Shown here: positions 1 through 11,989 of the stretch, one piece after another
Layout: every line of letters starts with the position of its first letter
Position numbering within the stretch: the first letter of the stretch is position 1
DNA from: Eumeta japonica
Lineage: Eukaryota; Arthropoda; Insecta; Lepidoptera; Psychidae
DNA: 64,000 bases
Reading direction: 5' to 3'
Assembly: GCA_005406025.1 (NCBI GenBank)
Contig: BGZK01000020.1
Span: 1,107,554 to 1,171,553 of the forward strand
Translations under genes and position numbers: made by a program
Notes under the pieces: model-generated
Database searches by the model: none
What the model saw: only the letters and a program-made list of their open reading frames with translations
Told to the model about the DNA's origin: nothing

Positions 1-1429
1 GGAATAAGAGAGATAATAATATGCAAAGATCGTAATATGTCAAAATCTATGATCTCTGCCTACCTTTTTTGGGTAATAGGCGTGAGACAATATACGTAAA
101 AAATATACTATGTAACCTTTTGCGACAGCAGACGATATCCGACCGATGTGATATTTTATTCGGTCAAAAGCGAAATGCATAGTTGATTTCGACGAGAAAC
201 AGACATTTCACAATACACTCGCCATCTTCAAGTCGCGGCGGAGGCGAACCGAACCTGCGAGAGTTACAATCGACCGACAATGTACATTACATACACCTAA
301 TTACAAATAATATTTAGGCGCTAATTATATATTATTTTATGCGCTAATTTGTGTTTCGAACCGTAACGTTGCCCATGCTCTATGGTTTATTGTCTAAACT
401 ATTACAAATTTCAGAGATTGCAGTTTCATTTTCATGTAAAACATCTATACACGCGCGTTGGACGAAGGTAAAACCACGACGACTCAAAATTCAGGGGATG
501 CATGATTTTGGCCTACGCCGTCTGCGCCTAGAGCTGTGCGCAGGTAGAGGGGATGACACGTTGACATGAGGCAATACCGGGCGTTTCCCACTTCGGAGAC
601 GCTTAGTTTTGACCTACGCCGTGACCGTCTGATCGTGTATTTCCTCCTGTGATGAAGCTTTTTATAACAATAAACAATGATTTCTCTATACAATATATAA
701 AATGTTATATATCGTACTATATACAATATATAAAATATCATAAATCTATACATATGAAATATATATATATATATATATATATACATTATATAATAATAAA
801 TACAGCGTACAAGAAATTTGATGTTTCACGTCTACTGGGTGTTCATTAACGCTTTCATTCTCTTTAGGAAAGCATAAGCTAGCATTGTAAGTTTTTAATG
901 TTTTCAATTAAGTATTTTATTTTTAAGGGACTATAGCAAATATTATATTATTAATGCCAATAATTATTATTTTTTAGCATTCATTGTAAAATTAAAACGT
1001 AAAACTCTAGCCATATAAGACATAAAATAGTCTTTGTAAAATATAGAATATCAGTAGAGCTGTAGAGGAGTTGAAACACTACATTATTGGAACACTACGT
1101 AATTTGTACAGTAAGATGGAGTCACACAATATTCAGCGAAATCAGTGGTTTGTATAACTTGTATATCACTTAACATATAATATATGATTAAATTTAAATT
1201 GGATGATTTTAATGAAAATGACGGTTTTTAGAAATATTTTTCTTGTCTTTACAATGTAATTAAAAGCGCTTGATCTTTGTTTCATTGGGGTGAAGTTTGA
1301 TACATTATGTTTTATACAACACGCCATCACATGTCCTCGTAATAGAATATCATATTTATATTCTATCTTTATCATTACGTTTTGAAAAGATAGTCTTCTT
1401 TATAAACATAAATAATTTAATACAGGAAA
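1..1429. other. AT-rich non-coding stretch
   Basis: No recognisable gene or RNA. Frames of 60-100 codons here are chance frames with low-complexity Ile/Tyr-rich translations produced by AT-rich DNA. A slightly GC-richer patch lies near 225-265. Confidence 0.5.
759..783. repeat. (AT)n microsatellite
   Basis: An uninterrupted AT dinucleotide run of about 12 units. Confidence 0.95.
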
Positions 1430-1625
1430 TAAATACTCTGTGTCGTCAATACCACTTGATTGCGCGCGCGCTTTGACAATAACGCGTAAACGTCATCAGA
1501 TTTTTCGTAAACAAAGTGCGCGGGCGCTCCTTACTTTTGTTTCATTTGCACTAAACACCGAACGCGCGAACTGCGGGCGATTAGCAGTCCCGTGTATTTA
1601 GCAGTGAAAATCGGTAACGCCGCAC
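1430..1625. other. CpG-rich block in AT-rich DNA
   Basis: A patch rich in CG dinucleotides, including a CGCGCGCG run, lies between AT-rich flanks. There is no convincing reading frame. It is one of about fifteen similar blocks in the window and may be regulatory; this is inferred from composition only. Confidence 0.3.
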
Positions 1626-2269
1626 ATGTCCGTTCATTAATCATTAATAAGCGTTTTTCTTTATTTTTCTGTTTATGTCACTTTTTTATGCATATTTTAA
1701 TTAGAAAATTATACTCTGTAACGGCGTCCTGTTCATTTGCATACTCTATATAATTTCTTCACAATATCATAAAAGAAGTTCTTGCGGACAACAAGCACCA
1801 TTTTCTCCCGAAAAGAGAACGAGAATACGTCAAACACGAATCAATTCATTCAGTGTATATCTATTAAACTGATTATAAATTTGTTAAAAGTTGTTACATT
1901 CACTGATAATTATTTGTTACCTGGAGCATGTTCCCAAAAGGAATTTTGAATAGTCTGAATTTTTTAAGTCTTACTGCGGTGTCTATCTAATTATCTTTTA
2001 AAAACTCTGCTAATTTTGAGTACTCCATAACATTTATGTCGTATGTTACCAACAAGGTATATTTTAACATGGATTGTATAGAGGACAAAGTACTTGATTT
2101 TTATTTTTACGTTTTTTTTTCGATAAAATAAAAAAACAAAACCTTTTTAGAAAAAGAAACTGGTTTGAACTTCCCGCTATGAAAATTTGAAAAAAGTCGT
2201 AAATTGGTATGATACAATTTTCAGTCCCACTTTCCAAATTCGAATTTTCATCAGATATTGACGTTTCCG

Positions 2270-2721
2270 GGTTCTAGGAGTCTATATTGACAATTATCCG
2301 AGTGATATCTATATGTCTGTGATAGTCCACTGAAGTTAAATTTTCTGAAAATTAGAACTAATTCCGCTAGATAAATTTCTAGAAATCTAAAAATAGACTT
2401 TTCAAAAAATGTTTTTTTGAAATAACCTTTAGATTATTCTACCGGTCGATACCAAAATTTAGTCAGTCCTTGTTCCTAACACAGTTGCATTAATTTCCGC
2501 AAATTACATAAAAATCTGTTGATTCTTTCAGGAGATATCCTTGGAGAAAATTTTTAAAAATACATTTTTTTCAGTATTTTTTAAACTGCTCTATCGATAA
2601 ATCCCAAATTCTAACCAGTTTTTTACCTTAATAAGCAATATCGATCGCTGCAAATTACGTCAAAATGGGTTAGTTCGTTTGAGAGATATCGTTAACGGAA
2701 AATTCTAAATAAAGATTTTTT
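2270..2721. repeat. imperfect tandem repeat, ~151-bp unit
   Basis: The two clearest units share GCAAATTAC at 2499 and 2650, a spacing of 151 bp. After it both read into a similar stretch containing GAGATATC and then an A/T-rich run ending in poly-T. The preceding half of each unit also matches, with TCGATA and CCAAA(A)TT at the same offset. A weaker third unit appears upstream (about 2270-2419). It may be the interior of an old transposon; no coding capacity is visible. Confidence 0.55.
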
Positions 2722-2956
2722 TCAAAATAAATAGGAAAATTGTTAATGGTGTACTTCGGTAATCTTTTTATGCCAAAAAAATATTTTAGCAGAAAAAATT
2801 TCATGTATTCTGTGACAATGTTCGGTATTTGTAGCTCAATAACGCATAAATGGCTGGACAGATTTAGACGAAATTTAACACACTTAGAAAATTTTTCATA
2901 TTGTACGCATGATATTTTATACCTCCCATTGATGCGTTCCTGTGCAATAATTTACC

Positions 2957-3182
2957 AGAAACCGGGATCGATATCGGAATCTAGAGCGATAGCGCAATTG
3001 GAAAAGAGGGGACGCGGAATTGCAAATAAAGAACGAAACGTAATTGTAACTAACAATGAAATCGGAACTTAAATCGAAAACGTGCTCAGACCGGTATCGA
3101 TGATAATAAGATTACTCGACACAAAAGACGAGATATTAGTGATTATATGTTCACACAAGTGGAATCGCGGGCAAAAGCTAGT
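2957..3182 (+). mobile_element. Helitron-like remnant with hexamer array and CTAG|T terminus
   Basis: The right end reads CGCGGGCAAAAGCTAGT (3166-3182). This is a close variant of a terminus repeated in lepidopteran genomes, and CTAG followed by T fits Helitron insertion between A and T. Upstream, 2957-3100 carries degenerate hexamers such as ATCGAT, ATCGGA and AACGTG, the same kind of array seen next to three other termini in this window. The left end is not resolved and no Rep/helicase coding is present, so it is non-autonomous if it is a Helitron. I saw no clear subterminal hairpin, which weakens the class assignment. Confidence 0.5.
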
Positions 3183-3184
3183 TG

Positions 3185-3763
3185 TACATATTTTAGTTTT
3201 TTGTATAGACTAAAGTATATAAGTTTGTACAGATGTACGCCGCCTATTCGAAGACACAATAATAATAAATTCACTTTAGGTAATTTTCGAAGAAAGAATC
3301 TCGTGCTGAAATGCAATTTCCAAAATTTATTTGAATTTTTTCCTTTGATGTCATACAATAATAAAGAAAAAGTATGTTAGAAATGAGTTTCCACATAACT
3401 TTCTGCCCACTTAGCGTACTATAAATAAATTTACATACATTTATTTCTCTCATATTTTATTTATGACAGTATTACGAGTAGAATGTGAACAAAAAATAAC
3501 GATAAGCCTCATTATTCAAGAACTTTGAGAATACTTCCCAAGCACATGTAACATAAATGTTACTTCTCGGTAAATAAAATTATTAAAAGTTTATATTTGA
3601 AAAAATGTAATAACAGTTTTCGTTAATATTTTGGAAGCGAGATAATTATTAGATATCACTTTTTTTTTTTTAATAAGGAAAATTAACTAAACTTGTAATG
3701 ATTTCGAAAAGAAAAGTTCCTAAAATTTTCCTCTACTTTTAAATATTCATTTTTTATGCTCAT
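3185..3763. other. AT-rich non-coding stretch
   Basis: Nothing recognisable. The frames present are Phe/Lys/Asn-rich chance frames. Confidence 0.4.
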
Positions 3764-4330
3764 ACTAGCGGCCGGCCCCGGTATCATACGGGTAGCACTA
3801 ATTATCTAATAGCCAGATGAGTGCTGGTACTTGGACAGGAGTGGTCATGGGACGAAGTTTAAGCAGTTATCTGTAGGTACAGTGCCTTGCTACACCCAAA
3901 AAAAATGTATTATTTTTTAGGAAAAATTTCTATTTATTGTGGTGGGGCCATGTCATAGTCCACTTGGCTGCAAGATGTCAATGAACCGATTCGATCTATT
4001 CAAAGGTACACTCGTGAAGTAACAGTTTTTGTTACTTCACGTTGTTTCATTTCGTCAAGACAGTGACAGTTCCGGTGGCTCGCTTCCCTTCCATTAATCT
4101 ACGACTTCCCTCAACCAGCCCTCTCCACTCTCCATCAGCTCCATCCCTTCTCCTCTAGTCAATTCCTTCTTCCATCAGGTATCTTAATCCTTACTTCACA
4201 GAATCATCCGCGGGGCTAGTTCGAATATTTACTGAAAATTTAATAAAAACCGGTCCAGGCATTTCAGAGTTTATAGACAACATATATAAACAGTCTATAT
4301 AGATATTAAACATGCGCTACGTTTGTAGTT
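3764..4330 (-). mobile_element. dispersed lepidopteran-type repeat, degenerate
   Basis: The left edge begins ACTAGCGGCCGGCCCCGG and continues with ACGGGTAGCA, resembling a widely dispersed insect repeat edge (CTAGCGGCC...CCCCGGCTTCG type). At 4205-4330 the AGAATCATCCGCGG and AAACCGGTCCAGGCATTT segments resemble the interior of the same kind of repeat. No coding sequence remains. A short perfect inverted repeat (11-bp arms, 4013-4023 and 4031-4041) lies between the two segments. Boundaries and class are uncertain; the family match is from memory of the pattern. Confidence 0.4.
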
Positions 4331-5394
4331 GGAGTTTCCATTATAAAGAGAACATTTTAAATTATTCTAAATTATTCAACGAACTAACACTTTTTGAACT
4401 TCGTTATTTCATTATTCCGAGTTATTATTTCAAGCATATTGCCTATCTACACTTACTAGGTATTTCACACGCTTAAACGACTGACACCATCTCATATCTT
4501 GAACAAAACTGCGCACTATGGCCGACAGTAGGCCACATCTTTCATTACCTATCGTCTTATTCCCAGTTTTTACGGTTTTGTTTTTGTTCAATCATCCCTC
4601 TGTCGAGTAAATTCCCACATTCGTTTTATTTGCAGGTCGAGGAGCTCTCCTTTATTGTTGTAGGAGCTTAAACCAAATAAACGTGGGCCGTCCTAATACG
4701 GCGGGATCACCCCCGCCCGGCACGAGCGCCCACTATACAACGGGATAAGTGCGGACGCGTTGCCATAAAATAAAAGGTTTTAAATTTCGTTTTTAATTTA
4801 ACCCGTAGTTTTATTAAAAAATAAACAATGAAAATGTCTATTTATAGAAAATAAAATACAAGATCTTTATTTATATCTAATAACGACGGAGTAAGAAATA
4901 GTTGTTTTCAAAGTCATTATAAATATTAATCAATATACATATATACAATATGACGAATTGTTAAAATCACAAACTACACGATCGTGCACAAATTAATTAA
5001 AAAAATTTTACTTATTTTTGGATAAATGGTAACACTGTCACTTGTACTAGAACGACTGGAACAGTGTCAGCATTTTTTATTACGTTTAATTCTGTAATTA
5101 TATACATAAAAGCATAATTAAATGCGATATCGACGACGCCTGCGCAGAGAGAAATTAAATACACTGCAGAATGCGATCTGAACGTTGGCCGGATCTGAAG
5201 TATCCTCTGTTTGAAATCTCATTTCGTGCTATAAATATTTTTATCCGTTTTAACTGTATTGGAAGACGTGTAAAATAAACCTGCTTCTTGCTTTTTTATC
5301 TCTCACTCGTATGGATTCGTGGGATATATAAACTTATTGAGATGGGTTTGTCAGCTACAATTTTTAAAATATTTCAAATAATTTTTACAAATAA
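4331..5394. other. non-coding stretch
   Basis: AT-rich, with a short GC-richer patch at 4685-4765. No gene, RNA gene or clear transposon edge was seen. Confidence 0.4.
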
Positions 5395-5815
5395 CTGGAT
5401 ATGGATGGGTGTCCCTACGGGACATGGACGATTCGGTGGCTGTACGAATGGGTAAACAGGTGCACTGATAGATGGCTGGATGTCCACATCAATGGATAGC
5501 CGGATGGATGTAGAGACGGATTGTTGCATGACCGAACGGTTAGATGGTCGGTTTGGTGGCTCCCGGAATGGATGGATAAGTGGAAGAATGGATGTACATA
5601 TCATTTAATAACCGGATTGGTGAAAAAGCGTGTAGTTCGATGACCGAATGGGTAGACGGCCGGTTAGCTAGCTGCCGGGATGGGTGGGTACGTGGATGGA
5701 TAGACGGCTGGATGTACAAATCGGTTGATAGCCGGATCGACGAATAGCCGTCTGGATTTATTTGCGAATAAGTGAATGCCCGGACGGCCAGATAGGTAGA
5801 GGATATCCATTTACT
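5395..5815. repeat. GGATGGAT-rich minisatellite, ~112-120-bp unit
   Basis: The higher-order unit can be tracked by the anchor GGATGTNCA, at about 5481, 5593 and 5713 (spacings 112 and 120). Each anchor is followed by (A/C)CCGGAT-like and GATGACCGAA-like blocks, then GGTGGCT or AGCTGCC, then GGATGGATA. An earlier unit starting near 5410 is about 40 bp shorter. Inside the unit, short GGATGGAT words recur, so it probably grew from a tetranucleotide repeat. The reverse-strand frame here (Pro/Ser/Ile-rich) is a product of the repeat, not a gene. Confidence 0.7.
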
Positions 5816-8050
5816 GAAGCATGATCTTATCTCCTACAACTATAACAACACAATTAATTTTAAGACTCAGTAATACATAGTATTATTTTCCTGACCGCTC
5901 GAATGTGTCATCAACTTAGAACTTATTGTAGGAGCCTCCATTTTACCAACAGACAATAGAAGCATAAAAACGGCATACGAAAACTGTACATATATGCATA
6001 GATATTACCTTGCTCTTTAAATATAATATTCGAAATATTTTATAATGATGAAAAATCCAGTACAAAAAAAAAACAATTTTGATATCATTACTTAAGCCTG
6101 ACGAGTCTGAATAGCATATTTAATTTGCAAATAACGATTATTACTCCTAATTCAAACATCTTCGAATCACTTTATAGAAAATTTCTAGTTCGAGTCCTAA
6201 TGTTCTGCGTGCACCTGTGAGTGCTATGTTTTAAGTTGTCGTATCGACTTAATATGACAATCGACCCGTGTTTTAGCTGTGAGGGTATACACCGTCATAA
6301 AAACTGTACATCGTCGAGGTTTCGGGCAGAAAAATTAAATATACGCAAAGTTCTCAAAACTGGTTGGGGTAATCCGGGAATTTTGACTTGATACTGCTTG
6401 CTGGAGGAGATTCGCGCCCGATGACAGAACAATTTGTATGTATTATGTAAGTATCGAGTCCCCATTTCTTCTAAAAACGTGATTCTTAGTTATCTAAATA
6501 GTTGCTCTCACAATTCTTGTATGAAACGAACGATAACCTCATACGGTATACTTGAAATACACCAAATATACCAAAAACACCAAATAACAAAGTTCGACAT
6601 CTACCAACTTTATCAGCGGTGTTCTTCAAGCTCACATTTGCAATAATTAAATGCTAACTGTTTAAGTTAAAAACTATAAAGACGCCGAAATACGTTGTTT
6701 CAAATTCACATTTGACAGTTAATCGGTGATCTTAGAAATGATATTGGTGGTGCGTGGGACCGCTTCCAAATGTTAACTTTCAAATCTGCCATTTTAGTAT
6801 TCATAATTTTGACTGTATATTTTAGTTTTCTTAACAATTGATAGTAATAGGTATCACTATCGATAACGTCGATTATAGAAATCGAATTTTTTCCTCGCAG
6901 TCCATTTCAGAAACTTGCAACACATAAGAAATTAGGAATCATATACTACACGTTTATCGTAATTGGCAGTAACCTGCCGGTTATCATCTAGCTTTAACAA
7001 GTAATTTTTTGAAGCAACAGGATTTGAGTTTTATTTAATGTTAAAGCAAATGCTACGTTTAAAAGTTAAAATATATATGTAGTTAAGATTTTAACATATG
7101 TAGCTAAGATTTTGAAACACTCTGCTGTACGTGTTGCGGATTAATATGTTACTAAGCCAAACTAACTCACATCGGGCTGAAGTGGGTGGATTAAGGTCCG
7201 TCAATCAAGTCATTATGGAAAAATAAGTCCTATGAAACGGTGTGATATAACCTGATGTAAATTCAAACTGCTTATTTAAATCTATTGACCTTGATAACTA
7301 TTTATATTAAACAGAATGGAACATAAATAAAATAAAATTAGAACGTGGGCACGTGGGAAAAATTGCAATCACGCAATTGATCTTTCAAATAATCAAAATT
7401 AACGGTATAATATGTTTTTCTCATTAATTAATTAATAACCGCCAGTTTGAACTTATTGAATCAGGTCAGGATTTCTTTAGAAATTTTATTACACATTTGT
7501 ATACATTGCTCCACAAACGTTTCTTCTACGTCTTATGGACGAATGCGTGGCATAACATTTTTTTTTATTTCACACGTTCGGTTATAGTACTTCGTTCGGA
7601 TGATTTCTTCGTAGTGATCTTAAAATCAACTGTCAATAGTAAATAAGGAAAACTCCCGCGTCGCCGTATTTTATTAAAGCCGGGGATTTACGATCTAGTG
7701 ACGTCCGGCTTATAAATTGCGTCGCCGCACACAACGCGATCCTAATATATGTTATCGCGTAATAAATTATCCGCAAGGAATGCACAAATAAAGTCCTCTT
7801 TATGCGTCTTGCCCGCTCCCGGAATGAAACGGTTTTATTTTCGCAATAAAATTCGCTCTGAAAATGTAACAAGCTTTCAGATTCGTTACAACCATTTCCG
7901 GGTTAGCCCAGAAACTGTGCATAAAATCGCTTTCGCTTGAAATCGTAGCACTTTTTCTACGCCATTATCGGGTTAATATCCCGACATTGTTTCGCGGCGG
8001 CGAATTCACGATCCTAATGTAAGTATGCGAGGTAAATACATCGAAATGGC
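5816..8050. other. AT-rich non-coding stretch
   Basis: No gene recognised. The only structure noted is an 18-bp block, ATATGTAG(T/C)TAAGATTTT, repeated directly with a 21-bp period at 7075-7113. Confidence 0.4.
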
Positions 8051-8179
8051 GAGATGTACAGGAAACGACGCACTCAACTATCATTCCAGTTCTTTATGCT
8101 CAGGAAATCCCGATTCGGGAAGCGCTTTACGATGCCGATATGCGATACGTGCCATACAGATGTAACTTCTTTGGCGTTT

Positions 8180-8360
8180 GCGGGCCGCAATAAGGTCGGG
8201 GCAGTCGAAGAACACCCACGGCCTCGAGACGTCGGCGACGAGAGGGGCGCCGCGATGGTTGCGGTGGGTAGGAGTCCGACGTGATCCGGCCAGCCGACCC
8301 CGGGTGCCGGACATGAGCATCTCCTCCGTGTAAAGAAGGCCACAGTTCCATGAGGATCGT
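8180..8360. other. GC-rich block, possible decayed repeat
   Basis: A GC- and CpG-rich block that is open in several frames on both strands, which is what high GC alone produces. Translations are Pro/Arg/Ser-rich with no domain I recognise. It could be a fragment of a GC-rich retroposon or a regulatory block. Confidence 0.25.
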
Positions 8361-9270
8361 TCTTGAACACGCGACGATAGCCTTGATAACCAAGCTGACA
8401 AACAGATTACACGTATTAATGTATGATTAATTAATAAGTTAAATCTATTTATCAATGTAATTAACGACTATAGTATTAATTTTATTTTGGAATAGCTGCG
8501 ATCGATTTTAATATGCACTAAGTCAATATAGTCATTGCGATCAATATAACAGAAGACGACCGTAAGACGTTTGATAGAAGACGTTCTATAATAGTAGACG
8601 CCTGTAAGGCCATGCTTTTTAAAAAAGGGTGTAAAAAATTAGAATAACGTCACATGTGTTACGTATATTTTTTAAATATTTTTTTAAAAGACTTGACAGG
8701 ACACGAATACTATGACTTGATGAACATTATTTTTTCAGCTTCCCATTTAAGTAATTATATACTGAAAAAAATGTGGCATTTGAACCTTGTATCTGCGTTT
8801 AAACGATTGCTTACTGTCTCTCTCTAATTTCAATTACATCTAATATCTAATTTCAACTAATCTACCTTAAATAACATCACATACTTATATTAATGTTTTT
8901 ATTTTATTCATTAATATCACATTAATTATAATATTGATATTACATGCAAATATTTAGGACAGGCAAACAGATGAACAAATACCGAACCAATGCTGTGACG
9001 TTACGTTTTTTTTCAATTCCTATGCGAGACGATAAAAAATTATAATTGTAACGTAATCACAGGGCGTATAATATCACGAGAACCATTTTTGTACACTCTT
9101 TGTTGACATCTACGTCAACAAAAAGTGTGCATTTAAACAGTCATATAGAAAAAAACCTTTTCATGATGAGATGATGTCTAACATTTTCTGTGGGTAATGA
9201 AAAACCAAGAAGAAAGAAAAGACAGCTTTCGAGTCCTTTTATAACGTTGTTATGTTTCATAATCAATACG
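8361..9270. other. AT-rich non-coding stretch
   Basis: No gene seen. At 9104-9128 a short inverted repeat (TGTTGAC / GTCAACA) is the only local structure. Confidence 0.35.
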
Positions 9271-9280
9271 CGAACGAAGA

Positions 9281-9297
9281 CGCAGGCAACAGCTAGT
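9281..9297 (+). mobile_element. Helitron-like right terminus
   Basis: CGCAGGCAACAGCTAGT closely matches the terminus at 3166-3182 and the common lepidopteran CGCGGGCAACAGCTAG|T end. The body of the element to the left (before about 9200) is too diverged to bound and has no recognisable hexamer array. Confidence 0.5.
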
Positions 9298-9304
9298 AAT
9301 GAAT

Positions 9305-9359
9305 AAATTGAATATTGAATATATCTCTATTATTTTCAATTACTTTCAATATTCAATTT
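9305..9359. repeat. inverted repeat, 15-bp arms
   Basis: AAATTGAATATTGAA (9305-9319) is the reverse complement of TTCAATATTCAATTT (9345-9359), separated by 25 nt. It is AT-rich, so less striking than the other palindromes in the window. Confidence 0.6.
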
Positions 9360-10739
9360 TCAAAAACGGAGTGTTTCTTATCGATTATCCTATTCCAAAC
9401 TTATGTATGATATGTGTTTAAAACATTTAATAGTTTTTACAAACGTTTCAAAAAATTCAATTATTAATAAAAGTGTCAGTGTATAAATAAATATACGTAT
9501 GTATATACCTTAGATAAAAGATATATTATTCTAAAGTTTTTAATATAATTATTTAATAATTTAACTAAAACTTCCAAAATTCTGGCGACCGGTCGCTAGA
9601 ATTTTGCATAATAATATGCCACTACAATACTCAAAGTACTTGACTACACTCGTTATCTATCATATCCGGTTAGCTTAATCAGTTTAGTTTTACAAAACGA
9701 TATAGCACCCTTGGGCTTTATCGTATGTCAAAAATTATCCATCTTTGTTCCTGCCGCTGATTTCCGTGATCATTGGACTCACAGAAAATACGATTATCAT
9801 CATCTTGATGGCTGGCTTTCCACTACCGCAATTTTCTGCTACATACGGCAAAACATTAGAATGATCTACCATCAACGGTGTTCCAAATCAATAATTAAAG
9901 GTTTTTTAAGAAGAAAGTTTATTTATTTCTAAAAGAACGACAAGCTGTAGTGACTCCCTAGAGGTTGCGGCTGTCCATGGGAGGCAGTGGTCACCTACTC
10001 AAAGACGGCACACATGCTCATTTGCTCCTTTAAAATATTGCCAAAAATCTAACTTTAGCGACATTGTAGTGCTAGTTAAATAATTGTCAATTTCAAAATC
10101 TGCAATTTATTTTTCATTTACAGCATGAATTTCAGACATTTAATTAAATCTTTCATATCGTCAACCCGCTTGCGCCACTCCGCGCCATCCTACAGTCGCG
10201 TATTACTTCCCATCATACAAATGCTAATTGCTAGCTCCACTTCGTTTAGGTGTGAAAGTTCAAACATACAAACATAGTATATTTAACGATATAAGTGTAA
10301 CGATTATAGGAAAAGGAACATTTTCATAACATTAATATTATAAACAATAATATGCAATATTGTTATTTATCGAACAGTGGTGCGATTTGCTTCACAAGAC
10401 AAAAGTGTCCACTCGCTCTGCGCTTTATATCTGGTGGGGTACCGGAGCGATCTCCTTATCCGAAGGTTGGATCAGCGCCAGATCGAATGGACGACGTTCG
10501 TTTGCAACTCGAAAAGACAGCAAAAAATTATATGGGATGCTTTGGAATAAATAGCGCAAGAACGTGAAAACACGAGCCAGTTTAAAACTGCAGCAGACGA
10601 AGAGAGATTAATGAGCTGTATTTGCGTATTGAATTTAATGACGTTGTGAAGTATCTTTTAAAAGATTCTTAGTGTATATTAAAAATCTTTTTAACGATAC
10701 TGAAAAGGAAATCTCTTTAAGTACATGTGTATTTTTTTT
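9360..10739. other. non-coding stretch
   Basis: AT-rich, with short frames but no recognisable product. A frame at 10352-10567 (71 codons) has no motif I can assign. Confidence 0.35.
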
Positions 10740-11416
10740 ATGGATGCATATGATTGTTGCATCTGCTTAAATAAAAATCAATTGTCACATGTAAGGAAGA
10801 GCATCACTTGAGAACGGCTCGACCGATTTGGTTGATTTTTTTTTCCTTGTTTTCCCAATTGCGAGGATAAGGTTTGTATGAAAGAAAATAATCCTTTATA
10901 TCTGTCCGTCTTTTTGTTTATTCCGGGTATCTACGGAACAGCTATATCAATCACTATGCGACATTCACAGGAAGGTAGAGGGGCTTACTGGGTCACTTTT
11001 AGGGCCTTTCTTATCGGCATATTTTTTAGGTTCCTGCATGAAAAAAATACCTTTAAATATTTGATATTTTATTGAAATTTATTCAAAAGTGGAATCTTAT
11101 TCAAATTGAGAGCTAAATTAGAATCAGGATTACATCGAGACGAAATTAAGGATGAGGAGCGGCAACGTAATCATGAGCGGTATCAGAATCGAAAGCGAGA
11201 CCGGAAACGAAATTGAGAAAAGAACTGGAGTCGAAGACGAGTGTTGGATCGAAAATGTGACTGGGATCGGAATCGAAAATGATACCTGAATCGAAATTAC
11301 AAATGATCGAGAAAAAAGAAAAAAAAATACGTCCATGGTGGTGCGGCTGCGGCCATTAACAATATGGGCAAGTCACCTACAAGAAAGTTCAGAAGTACGT
11401 CTGCCGGGCCAGCTAG
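10740..11416 (+). mobile_element. Helitron-like element with hexamer array, best-preserved copy
   Basis: Near the left, CTTGAGAACGGCTCGACC followed by GATTTGG (10808-10833) is a motif typical of the 5' portion of a dispersed lepidopteran repeat. At 11155-11300 there is a degenerate run of hexamers (ATCGAA, AGCGAG, ACCGGA, ACTGGG, ATCGGA). The right end is CTGCCGGGCCAGCTAG|T (11401-11417). Total length is about 0.7 kb with no transposase coding; both-strand frames across the array are artefacts of the stop-poor hexamers. The Helitron class is inferred from the CTAG|T end. Confidence 0.5.
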
Positions 11417-11989
11417 TAATAAATAATTTAAATATTATATTTGTTGATAAGTGATTTAGTTTCGGTTTTACTGAATTAAAGGGCGCTTGATAAACCAACC
11501 GAATCTATTATGATCTAAACTTTCGGTACAAAATAGTTACTCATTGCATACCCTTTGACCGACATCGAAATTCTTTCATTTCCTTATTTTTCGACACAGA
11601 ATACGAAATATTAAGAAACTCAAATCATAAACATTAGGTATGCGTGAATCGTACGTATGCCCAGCGATGAGCATTCTTTGTACCTGCACTCTTACATTTT
11701 GATATTTTTCTTGAATCTCATTGCACGCGTCTAGCATCTCAGTTGCACTACCGGCGGGTCAACGTCTCGTAAGCCAAAAAGAATCTGTTTTCTTTCAATA
11801 ATTTAGTTTCCTCAGTTTTTGTATTCATATAAAATTTTATCAAGACAGACTAACAGGTTGCAATGCTTCTTGAATATTTGTTTGATTTGGTTTGATCATC
11901 GAAAAATAGTAGATAAATGTACATAAAATTTGTAACAATTTTCTGTCAGCAATTAAGCCATAAAATGCGACAATGAATGAAAAATTCAT

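Noticed and set aside
5374..5604. Pro/Ser/Ile-rich reverse frame
   Set aside because: Product of the GGATGGAT minisatellite, not a conserved protein.
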